This document shows, one piece after another, positions 1 to 8,780 of a stretch of 28,476 nucleotides of DNA (the first letter of the stretch is position 1; every line of letters begins with the position of its first letter). Source of the DNA: Chara braunii (lineage: Eukaryota; Streptophyta; Charophyceae; Charales; Characeae); NCBI GenBank assembly GCA_003427395.1, contig BFEA01000652.1, positions 460,220-488,695 on the forward strand. Direction: 5' to 3'. The notes under the pieces are model-generated. The model worked only from the letters and a program-made list of their open reading frames with translations. It ran no database searches and was not told the DNA's origin. Position numbers and translations under genes: made by a program.

Positions 1-43
<43 letters not shown>

Positions 44-49
44 TAATCG

Positions 50-86
<37 letters not shown>

Positions 87-111
87 CAATCAATCAATCA
101 ATCAATCAATT

Positions 112-147
<36 letters not shown>

Positions 148-156
148 CATCCATCC

Positions 157-191
<35 letters not shown>
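1..191. repeat. AATC tetranucleotide microsatellite
   Basis: The window opens with about 190 bases of tandem AATC units, with a few ATCC and TTAATC variants near positions 41-50, 108-113 and 147-158. No coding potential is visible. The array continues off the left edge, so its true length is unknown. Confidence 0.97.
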
Positions 192-192
<1 letters not shown>

Positions 193-432
193 CATGTTTT
201 TTCCTATTTTTTTAATTTTTTTTTAACATATAAAAAATCAGCCCCCCCCCAAATTTTCGATTTTTTTTTTTTTTTTTGCATAGGCCTGCAGCGGCCAACG
301 TGCGCAGGCCAACGGCGCACGCGGATTTTGAGGGCGTGCGCCCGCCTGCATGTGGCGCGGCCGCGCGGCCTGCGGCCTAGGATCCTGGCCGCGGACTCGG
401 ATCCTGCGGCCGCGGCCTAGGGTGCCACGTAG
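192..432. other. Low-complexity then GC-rich stretch, no gene
   Basis: Positions 192-280 are T-rich with a run of C at 242-250. Positions 282-430 switch abruptly to very GC-rich sequence with repeated GGCC and GCGGCCGC motifs. Reading frames here are composition artefacts. A stop at 430-432 lies just before the open part of the transposase frame. The 5' part of that gene is therefore missing or unrecognisable here. Confidence 0.6.
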
Positions 433-1274
433 CCTACAGGACAATGGCTGGAGGACGTGCAGAATGACGTCGAGCGAAAAGGGTTCCCCGGGGGTGTGGG
501 CGCAATAGATTGCACCCATCTATATATAGAGAAGTTTAAGGGAGAGCGATCAAGTGTTATTATCACCACACCGGGGAGTTTTCGGTTGTTGCACAAGTCG
601 TGTGCCACTACGAGTGTCGGATTTGCAGCGTTTTTGTGGGATGCCCGGGGTCTGTGCATGATTCCAGAGCTGTGCGCATCTCGCCACTCTACGAACAGGC
701 TACGTCGGGTAGAGGAGTTCTGGCTGAGGGGGGTGCCATGCTACACGACGGTAGACATATTGGGCGGTATCTGCTTGGTGATCAAGGGTACCTCCTTCTC
801 CCGAGGCTCATGACTCCTTTCGGCCGGTTTGCTGTGACGTCGGCGGATCGTGCCTTCGACGTGAGTCACGTTGCAGCGAGGTCGTGCATCGAGCGGACAT
901 TCGGCCGTTTGAAGGCGGTATGGAGGAACTTCATTCGCAGACACATTTGCAACTTGAAGACCGTCTGCAAAGAGTTCATGGCCGTGTGCATTCTTCACAA
1001 CCTCATGATCGACCATAGCGTGGAGATCGACCCGGCGTTGATGGAAGACAACAGTGACAGCGATGGAGACAATCACCATCGCGGGGACCGTAGGCGACGC
1101 AGGCGCTGGCGCAGGTTCAACCGTCGTATGCCGGACTTGAACATCGAGGCTGTGCCGGAGGATGACCCTACTTATGGGAGGGATCTCGCCAAACACGTCA
1201 GGGCAAGCCTGGTTGAGCACGTGCGGCACCACACTGCAGTCCACGGAGCTCCGGCGCTATGCCCGTGGCAGTAG
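433..1274 (+). pseudogene. PIF/Harbinger-type DDE transposase, truncated and frameshifted
   Basis: This is the nuclease half of a PIF/Harbinger DNA transposase (DDE_Tnp_4-like), which would cut and rejoin the element's ends in the nucleus. The first block, frame from 433, carries GVGAIDCTH with the first catalytic Asp. After a frameshift near 540-555 the frame from about 555 carries the block around FVGCPGSVHDSR, then LLGDQGYLLLPRLMTPF with the second Asp, and IERTFGRLKAVWR with the Glu. A typical AVCILHNL block and an Arg-rich tail follow. The reading frame ends at 1272-1274. About 280 codons remain, against roughly 350-450 in intact relatives, and the N-terminal part is missing. It converges on the Myb/SANT gene at 3985-5526, the usual second protein of such elements. 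The family call is firm. The element's termini were not found. Confidence 0.85.
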
Positions 1275-2227
1275 TGGTGTTCTGTCGACGCAAAAATCGC
1301 ATGTGTCTCCCCTCGCATTCGGGGAGATGGCGAAAGGGTCGAAGATGAGGTTGCTGTAGCTGATGGTCGATCATCTACACCGGTGTCTTCGTAGAGAAGT
1401 CGTGTTTGTGTCATTTACGTCGTTCGTAGATCCTATCGGGTTAACAGGAGCGTAGTCTTCGTTAGACGCACCGGAAGATTGTGTCCGCGACGGGGGTCTT
1501 GGAAAACCCGTTGGTGCGAATTCCATGGTCGTTGTGCTTCGTAATTGTAATTGGTAATCACTTTTGTTGGTTGTCTTCATTCACAGTCGGTCATGATTTT
1601 TGTTCGTTTCGTCATGTAATATTTGTTCACCCATGCATATGAACACATAAATCAAAGCATTTGATGTCGGCGAACACAGAAAGGGCAGAGCATTCCTTTG
1701 ATTTCGCAATGTAATCTTTGTTCACCCATGCACACAAACCATACGAATTTAAGCAATTAATGTTGTGAAATGTATAAACGGAAATGATATACCACCCATG
1801 CATATGAACATATGAACATATAAATTCACCCATGCATGTAAAGATATGAACATATATCTTTACAGAAAGCGGGATAAAAGTTTCCACTAATAACATCCGG
1901 ACATATTAGACGAACACACACGACGATCATTGCTTAGACGACCATAAAAAACCGAATGCAAAATTCGCGACAAAAGCCTTCAGCACACCCAACATGAACA
2001 TGAAATCGGAGCACAATAACAGCACGCTGTCCGAGTAAAGAAGTCGCCCAGCAATTGGTTTCAGGGCGACACACACAAAATAGCGACGATGACTACAAAC
2101 ACAAACATGCACGTAACCCAAAAAAACATTACAAAAAAACAACAACAACAACAACCGATAGCCAGAATCCGAAACGGGCTACAAAAATCACCGACTCCTT
2201 TACGAGTTCGTTTATATACGTAATGGA
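1275..2227. other. AT-rich non-coding DNA with a reiterated CCCATGCA motif
   Basis: No supported gene. A short motif resembling TTCACCCATGCATATGAACA recurs in variant form near 1626, 1722, 1794 and 1828, with ATGAACATAT stretches between. The region probably belongs to the non-coding part of the Harbinger-type element or to a separate unrecognised repeat. Confidence 0.5.
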
Positions 2228-2283
2228 ATGACTTTAAATTTCGTCGATACTTGTGCCGTTGGGACGATTCACCCGAGCGGACG

Positions 2284-2776
2284 ATATCATCACCATCGTC
2301 ATCGTCATCATCATCGCCGGGGACATTATCGCCATCATCATCATCACCATCATCATCATCATGATCATCATCATCATCATCATCATGATCATCATCTTCA
2401 TCATCATCATCATCACCATCACCATCACCATCACCATCACCATCACCATCACCATCACCATCACCGTCATCATCATCACCATCATCATCATCATCACCAT
2501 CAACGCCATCATCACCACCATCATCATCGCCATCACCAACATCACCATCACCATCATCATCATCATCATCATCATCTCCATCATCAGCATCATCAGCATC
2601 ATCAGCATCGCCATCATCAGCATCACGACGTCACCAGCGCCCCTATCGTCATCAACAACATCATCATCATCATCATCATCAACATCATCATCATCATCAT
2701 CTCCCCCGCCAGCGCGGCAGTCCGCGGGACTGACAGTATTCTGCACCCCCGACGCCGTCATCATCATCATCATAAC
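2284..2776. repeat. ATC/ACC trinucleotide and ACCATC hexanucleotide satellite
   Basis: Nearly 500 bases of interspersed ATC and ACC units. A pure hexanucleotide block runs around 2410-2465, with another ATC block at 2655-2700 and a short one at 2758-2773. Long open frames on both strands encode His-rich, Ile-rich or Met/Asp-rich strings purely because the repeat has a three-base period. Confidence 0.95.
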
Positions 2777-2802
2777 CGTCGGCGGTGCATCTACGGCCAG
2801 AA

Positions 2803-2804
<2 letters not shown>

Positions 2805-2865
<61 letters not shown>
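2805..2865. repeat. CT dinucleotide microsatellite
   Basis: An uninterrupted CT run of about 60 bases (AG on the other strand) directly follows the ATC/ACC satellite. Confidence 0.98.
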
Positions 2866-2870
<5 letters not shown>

Positions 2871-2984
2871 CAACAGACGAACGAACGGACTCCAGCGAAC
2901 CCGGAACACACAAAAGATGGGCATTCATGGCGCTTCGGCTGTACACGTCCTCTGTCTTCGGTCGGTGTGACAAGCACCGCCGAT

Positions 2985-3410
2985 TCAAGGCCTCACTTCC
3001 CCGTGCAAATACGGCCTGCCCACCAACGGCGAATCAAGAGTGCACCTCCAAAATGGGAGCGGATCCAGGCGGTCTGCATACAGGTCGGCAAGTGTGGAGA
3101 TGTAAAGAAGCACGATCTCCCCCGCCAGATCAACGGGATGGCCGCCCCACTCGTTGGGGATCACATCCCCGACCTTCGTGACGAAGATGAGCACATGTCC
3201 CAGGTTGTTTCCGAAGAATCCCAACCCCACCTCCATCTTCATAGCGGGGACCCCATCGACATCGACTTCATAGAAACAGATGGAGCGACATGTCATGCCA
3301 ATCGCGAACTCGAAGTCCCTCGTGTGGTACCCGTCCTGGTGGTGGATCATCTCGTAGACCATAACCCCCCTGCCGTCGATGAGACCACGACAGAAGACAC
3401 GCACATCCAT
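2985..3410 (-). CDS. Hypothetical protein fragment, family not recognised
   Basis: A 141-residue reading frame starts at an ATG (3408-3410) and ends with TGA at 2985-2987. Its composition looks protein-like rather than repeat-driven: it contains Cys, Trp, Phe and His, with hydrophobic stretches such as ICFYEVDVDGVPAMKMEVG and GEIVLLYISTLADLYADRL. I do not recognise a domain or motif. It lies between the simple-repeat block and the foldback element, inside the interval bounded by the Harbinger transposase and its Myb/SANT partner. It could be an exon of a captured host gene, an extra Harbinger ORF or chance. No splice sites or partner exons could be assigned. Confidence 0.35.
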   Translation of the reverse strand: MDVRVFCRGLIDGRGVMVYEMIHHQDGYHTRDFEFAIGMTCRSICFYEVDVDGVPAMKMEVGLGFFGNNLGHVLIFVTKVGDVIPNEWGGHPVDLAGEIVLLYISTLADLYADRLDPLPFWRCTLDSPLVGRPYLHGEVRP

Positions 3411-3765
3411 CCCTCTGCGTGCCCCTCCCTCCGCTCTCTTTTTGCCTCTCGCCAGATCCCTCCCCTTCTCGCTAATGCGAAATGGAGCTGGCCGATTCTA
3501 CGGTCACTATGCGGTGGACCGCGCACCCCCACACCCTCCACACGCCACTATACAACCAACATCACCAGCGGAGACAGCCCGTGTCGGCATGGTACTCCCT
3601 CGCCTCTGGAAAGTGCGATCACTGCCGACGCGAACCCGTTCTTTATACATGTGCCTTGGGATGGCCCGCCGGGGTGGTGCGTTGTCACAATCGGCGTTTG
3701 TGGCCGTGCGCACAAAGAACAATTTTTTTTTTTTCCCCATTAATTCGTATCCTAATTGACGATTC
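3411..3765. other. No gene seen
   Basis: Mixed-composition sequence with an 18-base T-rich run around 3721-3734. Several short frames overlap on both strands and none shows a recognisable domain. Confidence 0.5.
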
Positions 3766-3936
3766 TGTCCTCCGGCAGAAATCGAACGGCCCTGCACATG
3801 TCCCCGGCGATGACAGTCGACCGTCGAGAGCCCCATGCACGTATATATGTACATATATACATGCATGAGACTCTCGACGGTCGACTGCAATCGGCGGGGA
3901 CATGTGCACAGCCTGTTTGATTTCTGCCGGAGGACA
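3766..3936. mobile_element. Foldback (MITE-like) inverted repeat, 171 bp
   Basis: The whole segment folds on itself. The left arm (3766 to about 3847) and the right arm (about 3856-3936, read in reverse complement) agree at roughly 85% by eye. The outermost 18 bases, beginning TGTCCTCCGGC, are identical. The centre contains a perfect 20-base palindrome at 3841-3860. I found no clear target-site duplication: the bases outside are GATTC on the left and CATCT on the right. It resembles a short non-autonomous DNA transposon and could give rise to a hairpin RNA. Confidence 0.75.
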
Positions 3937-3984
3937 CATCTATATATATATATATACATATACATATTTATATATATATGTATC
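3937..3984. repeat. TA-rich microsatellite
   Basis: Alternating TA tract with a few C interruptions. It abuts the foldback element and ends at the 3' end of the reverse-strand Myb/SANT gene. Confidence 0.85.
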
Positions 3985-5526
3985 TCACGGAGATGAAGGG
4001 TCTGTATCCCGACCCGCTTTGGTGGAGTGACCTCCATTCGCTCCCTTGCGGGCTAGAACCCCCACTAGCAACTCGAGAACACTGTTCCCACCCCGCATTG
4101 CGTCGGCCACATCCCCTATCCGAGCAGCGATTGCGGTGTCCGCGTCTGCGGTGGCTTTGGCAAGGGAGGTGGCCGCTTTGTCCAGGCCATCACAGTACGA
4201 GCGTGTAGAATCTTCCATGACCCTCCCCATACTCGTGCCACCGCTACTGCCATCTTCCCCTCTCGCCTTCCCAACGACCGTCCACCTCACTTTCGCAGAA
4301 TTGTCCGACTCCTCCGCGCATCTTTCATCCGATCCTCCCGCCGGTGGTGGATCTGTTCCATCCCCCGATAGGTTCTCCGAAGCCAGCGTGTTGTCACACC
4401 TCATCGACGACCGGTTTAGTTGCCACTGCATAGCGTCCCACATCGGTTTTTCAAAAGAAAGCGGGAGATTCTTCTCCTTTCGTTCCTCCACAGATAGATC
4501 CCAATACGACGGCTGTCCAGACGCGTGACACTTTTCGACGATGAGCTTCGCCGTCTGCAGCATGTTGGACCACTTCTTGCGACAGTCTTCGGCGGTCCTG
4601 TGTTTGAAGCCAGCGTCCTTCATCCTATCGTTCACCCATGCATACCGCTCTTTCCTCTGCTTGAATTGGTGTTGGCCGTTAGCATCCGCCATAAGGCCAT
4701 CGTCCTCGCCCATAAGGAATGCAAGCTTCACTCGCTCGTCCAATGTCCATGGCACGCTTTGCTTCTTTTGAGCCGGAGGTCAAGCATTCGCCGGCCGCCT
4801 GCTCCCCTTCCCGCCTGCCGCACCCCGGCCCTGCGCATCACCCTGCTCGGCCATCGACCTTGCCATCACTGGAACAACACTTCCGTGCTCTGCATGACCG
4901 TCTTCGTCGGCTCCTTCGGAAACGGCGGTGCCTTCGTCGTACGGTGAATCCATGCGAGTCTCTGGAGACACCGACCTCGTGTTCATCCGATTCCATGGGT
5001 CGTCCGTGTGAACCCCCAGTTGAGGAGATGGAGAACACCGCATGCCGAACGACCGTACCGTGCTCTGGGTGCATTGGGGAGACCAAGGTGTGCCACCCAT
5101 GTCCATGTTCTGTGCACCCAGCGCCGGCATGCCAAAACCTGCACCCATGCTCGTCCCTTCTGCGCATGCCCTCGCTGCATACAAATCGCACTGCTGTTGG
5201 ACGGAGAAAGAGTGATCATCAACGGCAAAACCGCCGTCGCCCCGCATGTCCACTGCCGGTGGACCACCACGCAGAAGGCCTGCATGCAACCTCTCGGGAG
5301 ACTGTCTACCACACCCTCTATCGAAGGGCAACGACAGGGAAGGCGCACGTGAGGGGAAGTACGGACGTTGCACGGCCGACGTTGATTGGCGCACGGCGCC
5401 AAAGGAATGCATGCTCGGGACCCCCTGCCCGCGAGAATGGGGCCGTGCATGCACACGGCCGTTGTGCATGTCAATACTGCCATCGGAACTAACTTCGACA
5501 TCACCCGTCCAACGTGTGGACTCCAT
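3985..5526 (-). pseudogene. Myb/SANT (trihelix-like) protein of a Harbinger-type element, one nonsense codon
   Basis: Reading from an ATG at 5524-5526, one frame stays open for about 514 codons except for a TGA at 4780-4782. The N-terminal half is Gly/Ser/Met-rich and probably disordered. Just after the stop a Myb/SANT-like DNA-binding domain begins at PWTLDERVKLAFLMGEDDG. It continues through YAWVNDRMKDAGFKHRTAED and KKWSNMLQTAKLI, with the conserved Trp residues and the follow-on block SGQPSYWDLSVEERK. The C-terminal part, roughly from 4190 down, is Ala-rich and probably helical. In PIF/Harbinger transposons such a protein binds the element's ends and helps the transposase. The convergent transposase at 433-1274 fits that role. 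The stop is what CGA-to-TGA change would give. The downstream ATG-less Myb part could not start at its own ATG near the domain edge. Confidence 0.75.
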
Positions 5527-6829
5527 AACCGAACTGCCACCGGAGCACACCGCCTAATCAACAATGAAAGGTGGCACCTTTGGCCCCACCCGTATGGAGG
5601 ATGACTACAGACGCCTGCAGAGAAGGCCAATGGCAACGAACGTAACAACTAACGACAAAAGCAAGACCCCTACCACAAAGACGAGGACGACAATGACTGC
5701 TACGCCCACAACGAGCAGCGACACACCGTCCACGCGGCCGCCACAACGCCTGTTCGCCACGACGACAACCACAGGACATTCCCTCACACAACTGCAGCGA
5801 CACCCCCCACCAGACCCATGTGCAGATGGCGCCGTGCTGTCTCCGATTGCCACGTGTCCACTGTTGACGTGCACACGCTCTCCTGCACTTCTGCCAACAT
5901 CCGCTTGTCGATTACACAACGGAGGACCTGCGCTGCAGGCTGGAGATCGCGGGGAATGGACGACGAAAGATGCGGACGGGGTTCTCTGTGGGGCAGCCGT
6001 CGGAGTGAACGACGACAACGACGTTGGAACAACCACGTCACCACAACCACTGCCATGGAAAGAGGCTCACGCAGCTGCACGTCCCAAGCTGAACACAGGA
6101 AACTGCAGTAGCGTCCGAACCGCAGTGGAGGCATCCGAATGCGTCCAACGACGACTCCACAAAGGACGACCATGGGACATGGAAGCACCTTGGACGGAAG
6201 CCACACGTCCGAAACGTGCAAGTCCTGTGAGTACTCGCATGGCAGATCGACCTTCCACCCGGTGCTCGAACGAAGAAGACAACTGCAGACCAGCAAGGTC
6301 GTGACAAAAATTGCGGCCACGTGATCGACAGAGAGCACAATGGCCTGTATTCCTTCTCTCCGCCCCAAATACTTGTTGGCACGGTGGAAAATTCCGTTCA
6401 AACACCGTTTGAATTCAAATTTGCCGCTCCTGCGTTTTGACATGCAGCGGGACCACAGCGGGGGACCATCTCAAGGGACCGCGTACGGCCCGTTTCGACG
6501 AAAAGTGCGACACGCCGTTCGACCGCTGCGTTTCGGCCTGGCCCGCCCCGATGTCCGCGACGCCCGTTTTCTGAACCAGACGTGGCCGGCAGTGATGGAA
6601 ACTTTTCGGCACTTTCGAGCCCCTATCCGTCTGGAGGACGTTTTGGAAAAGGACCGCCGGTTTCTGGCGGATATTTTCCAGCTGCCAGTCGTGTAGAAAC
6701 ACGACCAGCAGTGTTTCCAGAATGGCACTGGGGTCTGTAAACGACGTTGGCATACCGCCGGCGGTGCATCTGGCGGCCCAATGGGGTCCGCAATTGCCCT
6801 TCCATGCCAAAACTCTTCCAGCCGCCGGC
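5527..6829. other. Upstream of the Myb/SANT gene; no supported gene
   Basis: Open frames exist on both strands: for example 5564-6304 and 6340-6696 on +, and 5605-6036 and 6415-6870 on -. They overlap each other, are Thr/Arg-rich or GC-driven, and show no domain I know. The stretch 6340-6696 (+) has a somewhat protein-like C-terminus (WPAVMETFRHFRAPIRLEDV) but no family match. The promoter of the reverse-strand Myb/SANT gene should lie at the left end of this interval. No element terminus was identified. Confidence 0.45.
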
Positions 6830-7098
6830 CAGTGGGGTCCGAGCCTCAGCCGTAGCGGCTGTTCCGACACAGCGTTGAGTAGAAGGGTGCGGGTCTTGCT
6901 GCGGAGCCTGCAGCACGAGCCTGGGTGGGGCAGGTCTTGGTGCAGATTCTTGATGGTAGTAGCAAATATTCAAATGAGAACTTCGAAGGCCGAAGTGGGG
7001 GTTGTTCTATCTTTTCTGCTGCTGGGACAGCTTGCCGCATATCCAAAACTGCGGCAGCCTCCCACCGGTGTCCCCTTGCTCAGTCCCCACCTCTCGGA
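6830..7098 (+). pseudogene. 26S (LSU) rRNA-derived fragment, copy 1
   Basis: From memory of conserved eukaryotic LSU rRNA, about 6880-7000 matches the segment GAGTAGGAGGGCGCGG... to GTGCAGATCTTGGTGGTAGTAGC. The diagnostic core AGTAGCAAATATTCAAATG lies at 6958-6976, followed by GAGAACTTCGAAGGCCGAAGTGGG. The match upstream of 6880 is weaker. Downstream, at about 7015-7085, the sequence is shared with copy 2 and looks like the reverse complement of an earlier LSU region. Several changes hit normally invariant positions, so it is a pseudogene. It runs straight into an A-rich tract, which suggests retroposition. Confidence 0.75.
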
Positions 7099-7184
7099 AT
7101 AAGTAAAATAATAAAAATAAAAATAAAGATAAAAAATAAAAATAAAAATAAAAATAAAAATAAAAATAAAAATAAAAATAAAAG
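7099..7184 (+). repeat. A-rich (AAAATA)n tract
   Basis: About 85 bases of AAAATA-type units follow the rRNA-derived copy. They look like a degenerate or expanded poly(A) tail of a + strand retroposed sequence, though simple-repeat expansion could also explain them. Confidence 0.85.
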
Positions 7185-7224
7185 TAGCGGCATTTCAACA
7201 TGTGCTGCAAGCTCCCACCTACCC

Positions 7225-7450
7225 ACCTTCAGTGGAGTTCGAGCTCAGGTCTGCGTTTCAACAGTTAAGGGGGTGTACCACTGAGCTAGACCTGCCGGCA
7301 GGAGTTCCCACAGGCCTATTTTCAGCAGTTCGCGGGTGTACCAACTGAGCTGGGTCCGCAGCTGCTGGTCCCACAGGCCTGCTCACACCCAACCTTCTCG
7401 CTTTTCGCAGCAGGCTGCGATTAACGGGCGGTGTATCCCCTGGCCATGGC
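7225..7450 (-). repeat. Three related tRNA-like modules
   Basis: On the reverse strand, 7300-7225 contains a pol III A-box (TAGCTCAGTGGT, about 7277-7289) and a weaker B-box (GCTCGAACTCC, about 7234-7244), as in a tRNA or a SINE head. Two further segments repeat the A-box half: about 7353-7325 (CAGCTCAGTTGGTACACCC) and, more diverged, about 7445-7405 (GGATACACCGCCCGTTAATC). No acceptor stem pairs, so these are not functional tRNA genes. Confidence 0.5.
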
Positions 7451-7562
7451 TGCCCAGGCCTATTCCACCACCCCGCTGACCCCGATGCAGACCTTGGCGA
7501 TAGTAGCAAATATTCAAATGGGAACTTTGCAGGCCAAAGTGGCCTGCTGCTGGGACAGCTTG
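7451..7562 (+). pseudogene. 26S (LSU) rRNA-derived fragment, copy 2
   Basis: The segment about 7482-7545 repeats the same LSU block as copy 1: GATGCAGACCTTGGCGATAG, then AGTAGCAAATATTCAAATG at 7502-7520 and GGAACTTTGCAGGCCAAAG. After about 7550 it passes through the sequence TGCTGCTGGGACAGCTTG, also present in copy 1 at 7018-7035, into an inverted LSU fragment. Copies 1 and 2 therefore share a rearranged junction and belong to one repeat family. Confidence 0.75.
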
Positions 7563-7972
7563 GGCCGCAGAGCCAGGACTGCGGCAGCCTTTTTCCGTAG
7601 CCCCTTGGCCCCGCCCAGGCATAGTTCACCACCTTGCGGGCCCTGGTGGGTATACTCACACTCGACCCTCTCTCAACAAATTGTGGCTGGCGGACGGTGC
7701 GCCCGCAGTGACCCCCGCCACCCGAGTTTCTTTCCGCCTCGTGGGATAATTACCCACCGGCTCGCATGCACTTTGAACTCCCCGGTCCAAGTTTCAAGAC
7801 GGGCGGATAGAGAAATTTTATCAGCATCCAGGGCACGCCGAAACCCGAGCGGCCCCGCCGAAAGGGCATGTGCTCAAAGTCCTCGACGGTTGTGACCGCC
7901 ACCCGGGTCCGGCCATATAGCACTTGAGTCAGGCCCGTCAGTCCCGACGTCGGCCTCGAACTGAGCCAAAGG
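7563..7972 (-). pseudogene. 26S (LSU) rRNA-derived fragment, inverted
   Basis: Read on the reverse strand, about 7830-7590 follows conserved LSU rRNA colinearly. It has GATGCTG.ATAA, CCGCCCGTCTTGAAAC, TGGACC..GGAGT, TGCGAG, a variable stem, GGGT.CGAGTGTGAGTATACC, and GGTGGTGAACTATGCCTG followed by GGCGGGGC. These normally lie upstream of the block found at 7482-7545, so order and orientation are scrambled. Substitutions such as AAACTTGG for AAACACGG show it is a pseudogene. The 7840-7972 end is less certain. Confidence 0.8.
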
Positions 7973-8031
7973 CTTCAGTAAAAATAAAAGTAGGAATAAT
8001 AATAATAAAAATAATAAAATAAAAAGAAAAC
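7973..8031. repeat. A-rich tract (AATA/AAATA units)
   Basis: AAAATAAAAGTAGGAATAATAATAA-type sequence borders the inverted rRNA fragment, resembling the tract at 7099-7184. Confidence 0.8.
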
Positions 8032-8399
8032 GCAAGGGACACACAAAAAAGTAAGGGGACGAAGGGCAGTGCGTCCTACTGGCCTGCGACGCCGCGCACA
8101 CCCAGGCCCCGCGTGGTTGCACCCCTTCGTTAACACACCGCGTGTTCCCCTCACCCGGGCAAGGACTCAATTCTCACCCGGAAGTGCGCCGTCAACTTCG
8201 GACGAGGCCGCACCGGCATGACTTACAAAAATAAACACGCCAAATACCCTTGTAAGGGTATTTGGAACGACAGTCCTCCCAAACCCTATTAAGCGACGTA
8301 CCCTTGTTTTTAGTCAAGCATCACGTAGAGCTAGGATAAAAGGTTCATTCTGGCGCCCGACTCAGGGTGAAGAGGCTGAAGTCCGGTCTGTATCAGCAT
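8032..8399. other. Non-coding DNA with a 26-bp palindrome
   Basis: No gene is seen. Positions 8240-8265 form a perfect hairpin with 12-base arms (CCAAATACCCTT and AAGGGTATTTGG) separated by GT. Confidence 0.6.
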
Positions 8400-8560
8400 T
8401 TTTCCATGTTTCTAAAGGGATGCTGGACCCGTTTTCCAGCAGGTGCAGCTCCCCACCAACAGACGGAGTGATCCATAAAAGCCTTAGTAGGGAGGGATGC
8501 TCTTATCACCCTGCCTACGAGGGCTTACTGAATCTCAAAAAAAAAAAAAAAAAAAAAAAA
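8400..8560 (+). mobile_element. 5'-truncated LINE 3' end with poly(A) tail
   Basis: The segment matches, in inverted orientation, the 3' end of the LINE that occupies 8739-11425. The shared run is GCTGGACCC..TTTTCCAGC, then AGGTGC, then AGCTCCCCACCA and a diverged stretch. It ends in 24 A residues (8537-8560), the hallmark of target-primed reverse transcription. The left boundary is approximate and no clear target-site duplication was found. Confidence 0.7.
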
Positions 8561-8737
8561 CCCGTTATCAGCTGGGGGCCATGTCCCACTACTAGTGGGG
8601 GTTTCGTTTACGTATCCGTGTATTTTTCAACGTGTTCACGTTATGGCCGTGATATTTTCAGATTGAATGGCAGAGAACCATATACTCGAAACCAGAACGA
8701 AACCTTGACAAGTGGACGTGGCCCTAGGTAATCAATG

Positions 8738-8738
<1 letters not shown>

Positions 8739-8780
<42 letters not shown>

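Noticed and set aside
2228-3743. Long open frames across the ATC/ACC and CT repeats (His-, Ile-, Ser/Leu-rich on +; Met/Asp- and Arg/Glu-rich on -)
   Set aside because: The three-base period of the satellite keeps all frames open. No non-repetitive domain is attached to the part within the repeat.
5564-6304. 246-codon + strand frame
   Set aside because: Thr/Arg-rich composition with overlapping open frames on both strands and no motif. It looks like a compositional artefact upstream of the Myb/SANT gene.
6340-6870. Overlapping frames at 6340-6696 (+) and 6415-6870 (-)
   Set aside because: Both are open over the same DNA. Neither shows a domain, and the reverse one overlaps the rRNA-derived region.
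6925-7284. Frame running through the LSU-derived sequence and the (AAAATA)n tract
   Set aside because: The DNA is rRNA-derived and simple repeat, so the Lys/Asn string is not a protein.
7225-7300. A functional tRNA gene
   Set aside because: A- and B-box-like sequences are present but acceptor and anticodon stems do not pair. The same holds for 13080-13155, 12905-12970 and 27478-27530.
7405-7445. Fragment of the 3' end of 18S rRNA (ACACCGCCCGT-like)
   Set aside because: Only about a dozen bases match, and the segment is better explained as a third diverged tRNA-like module.
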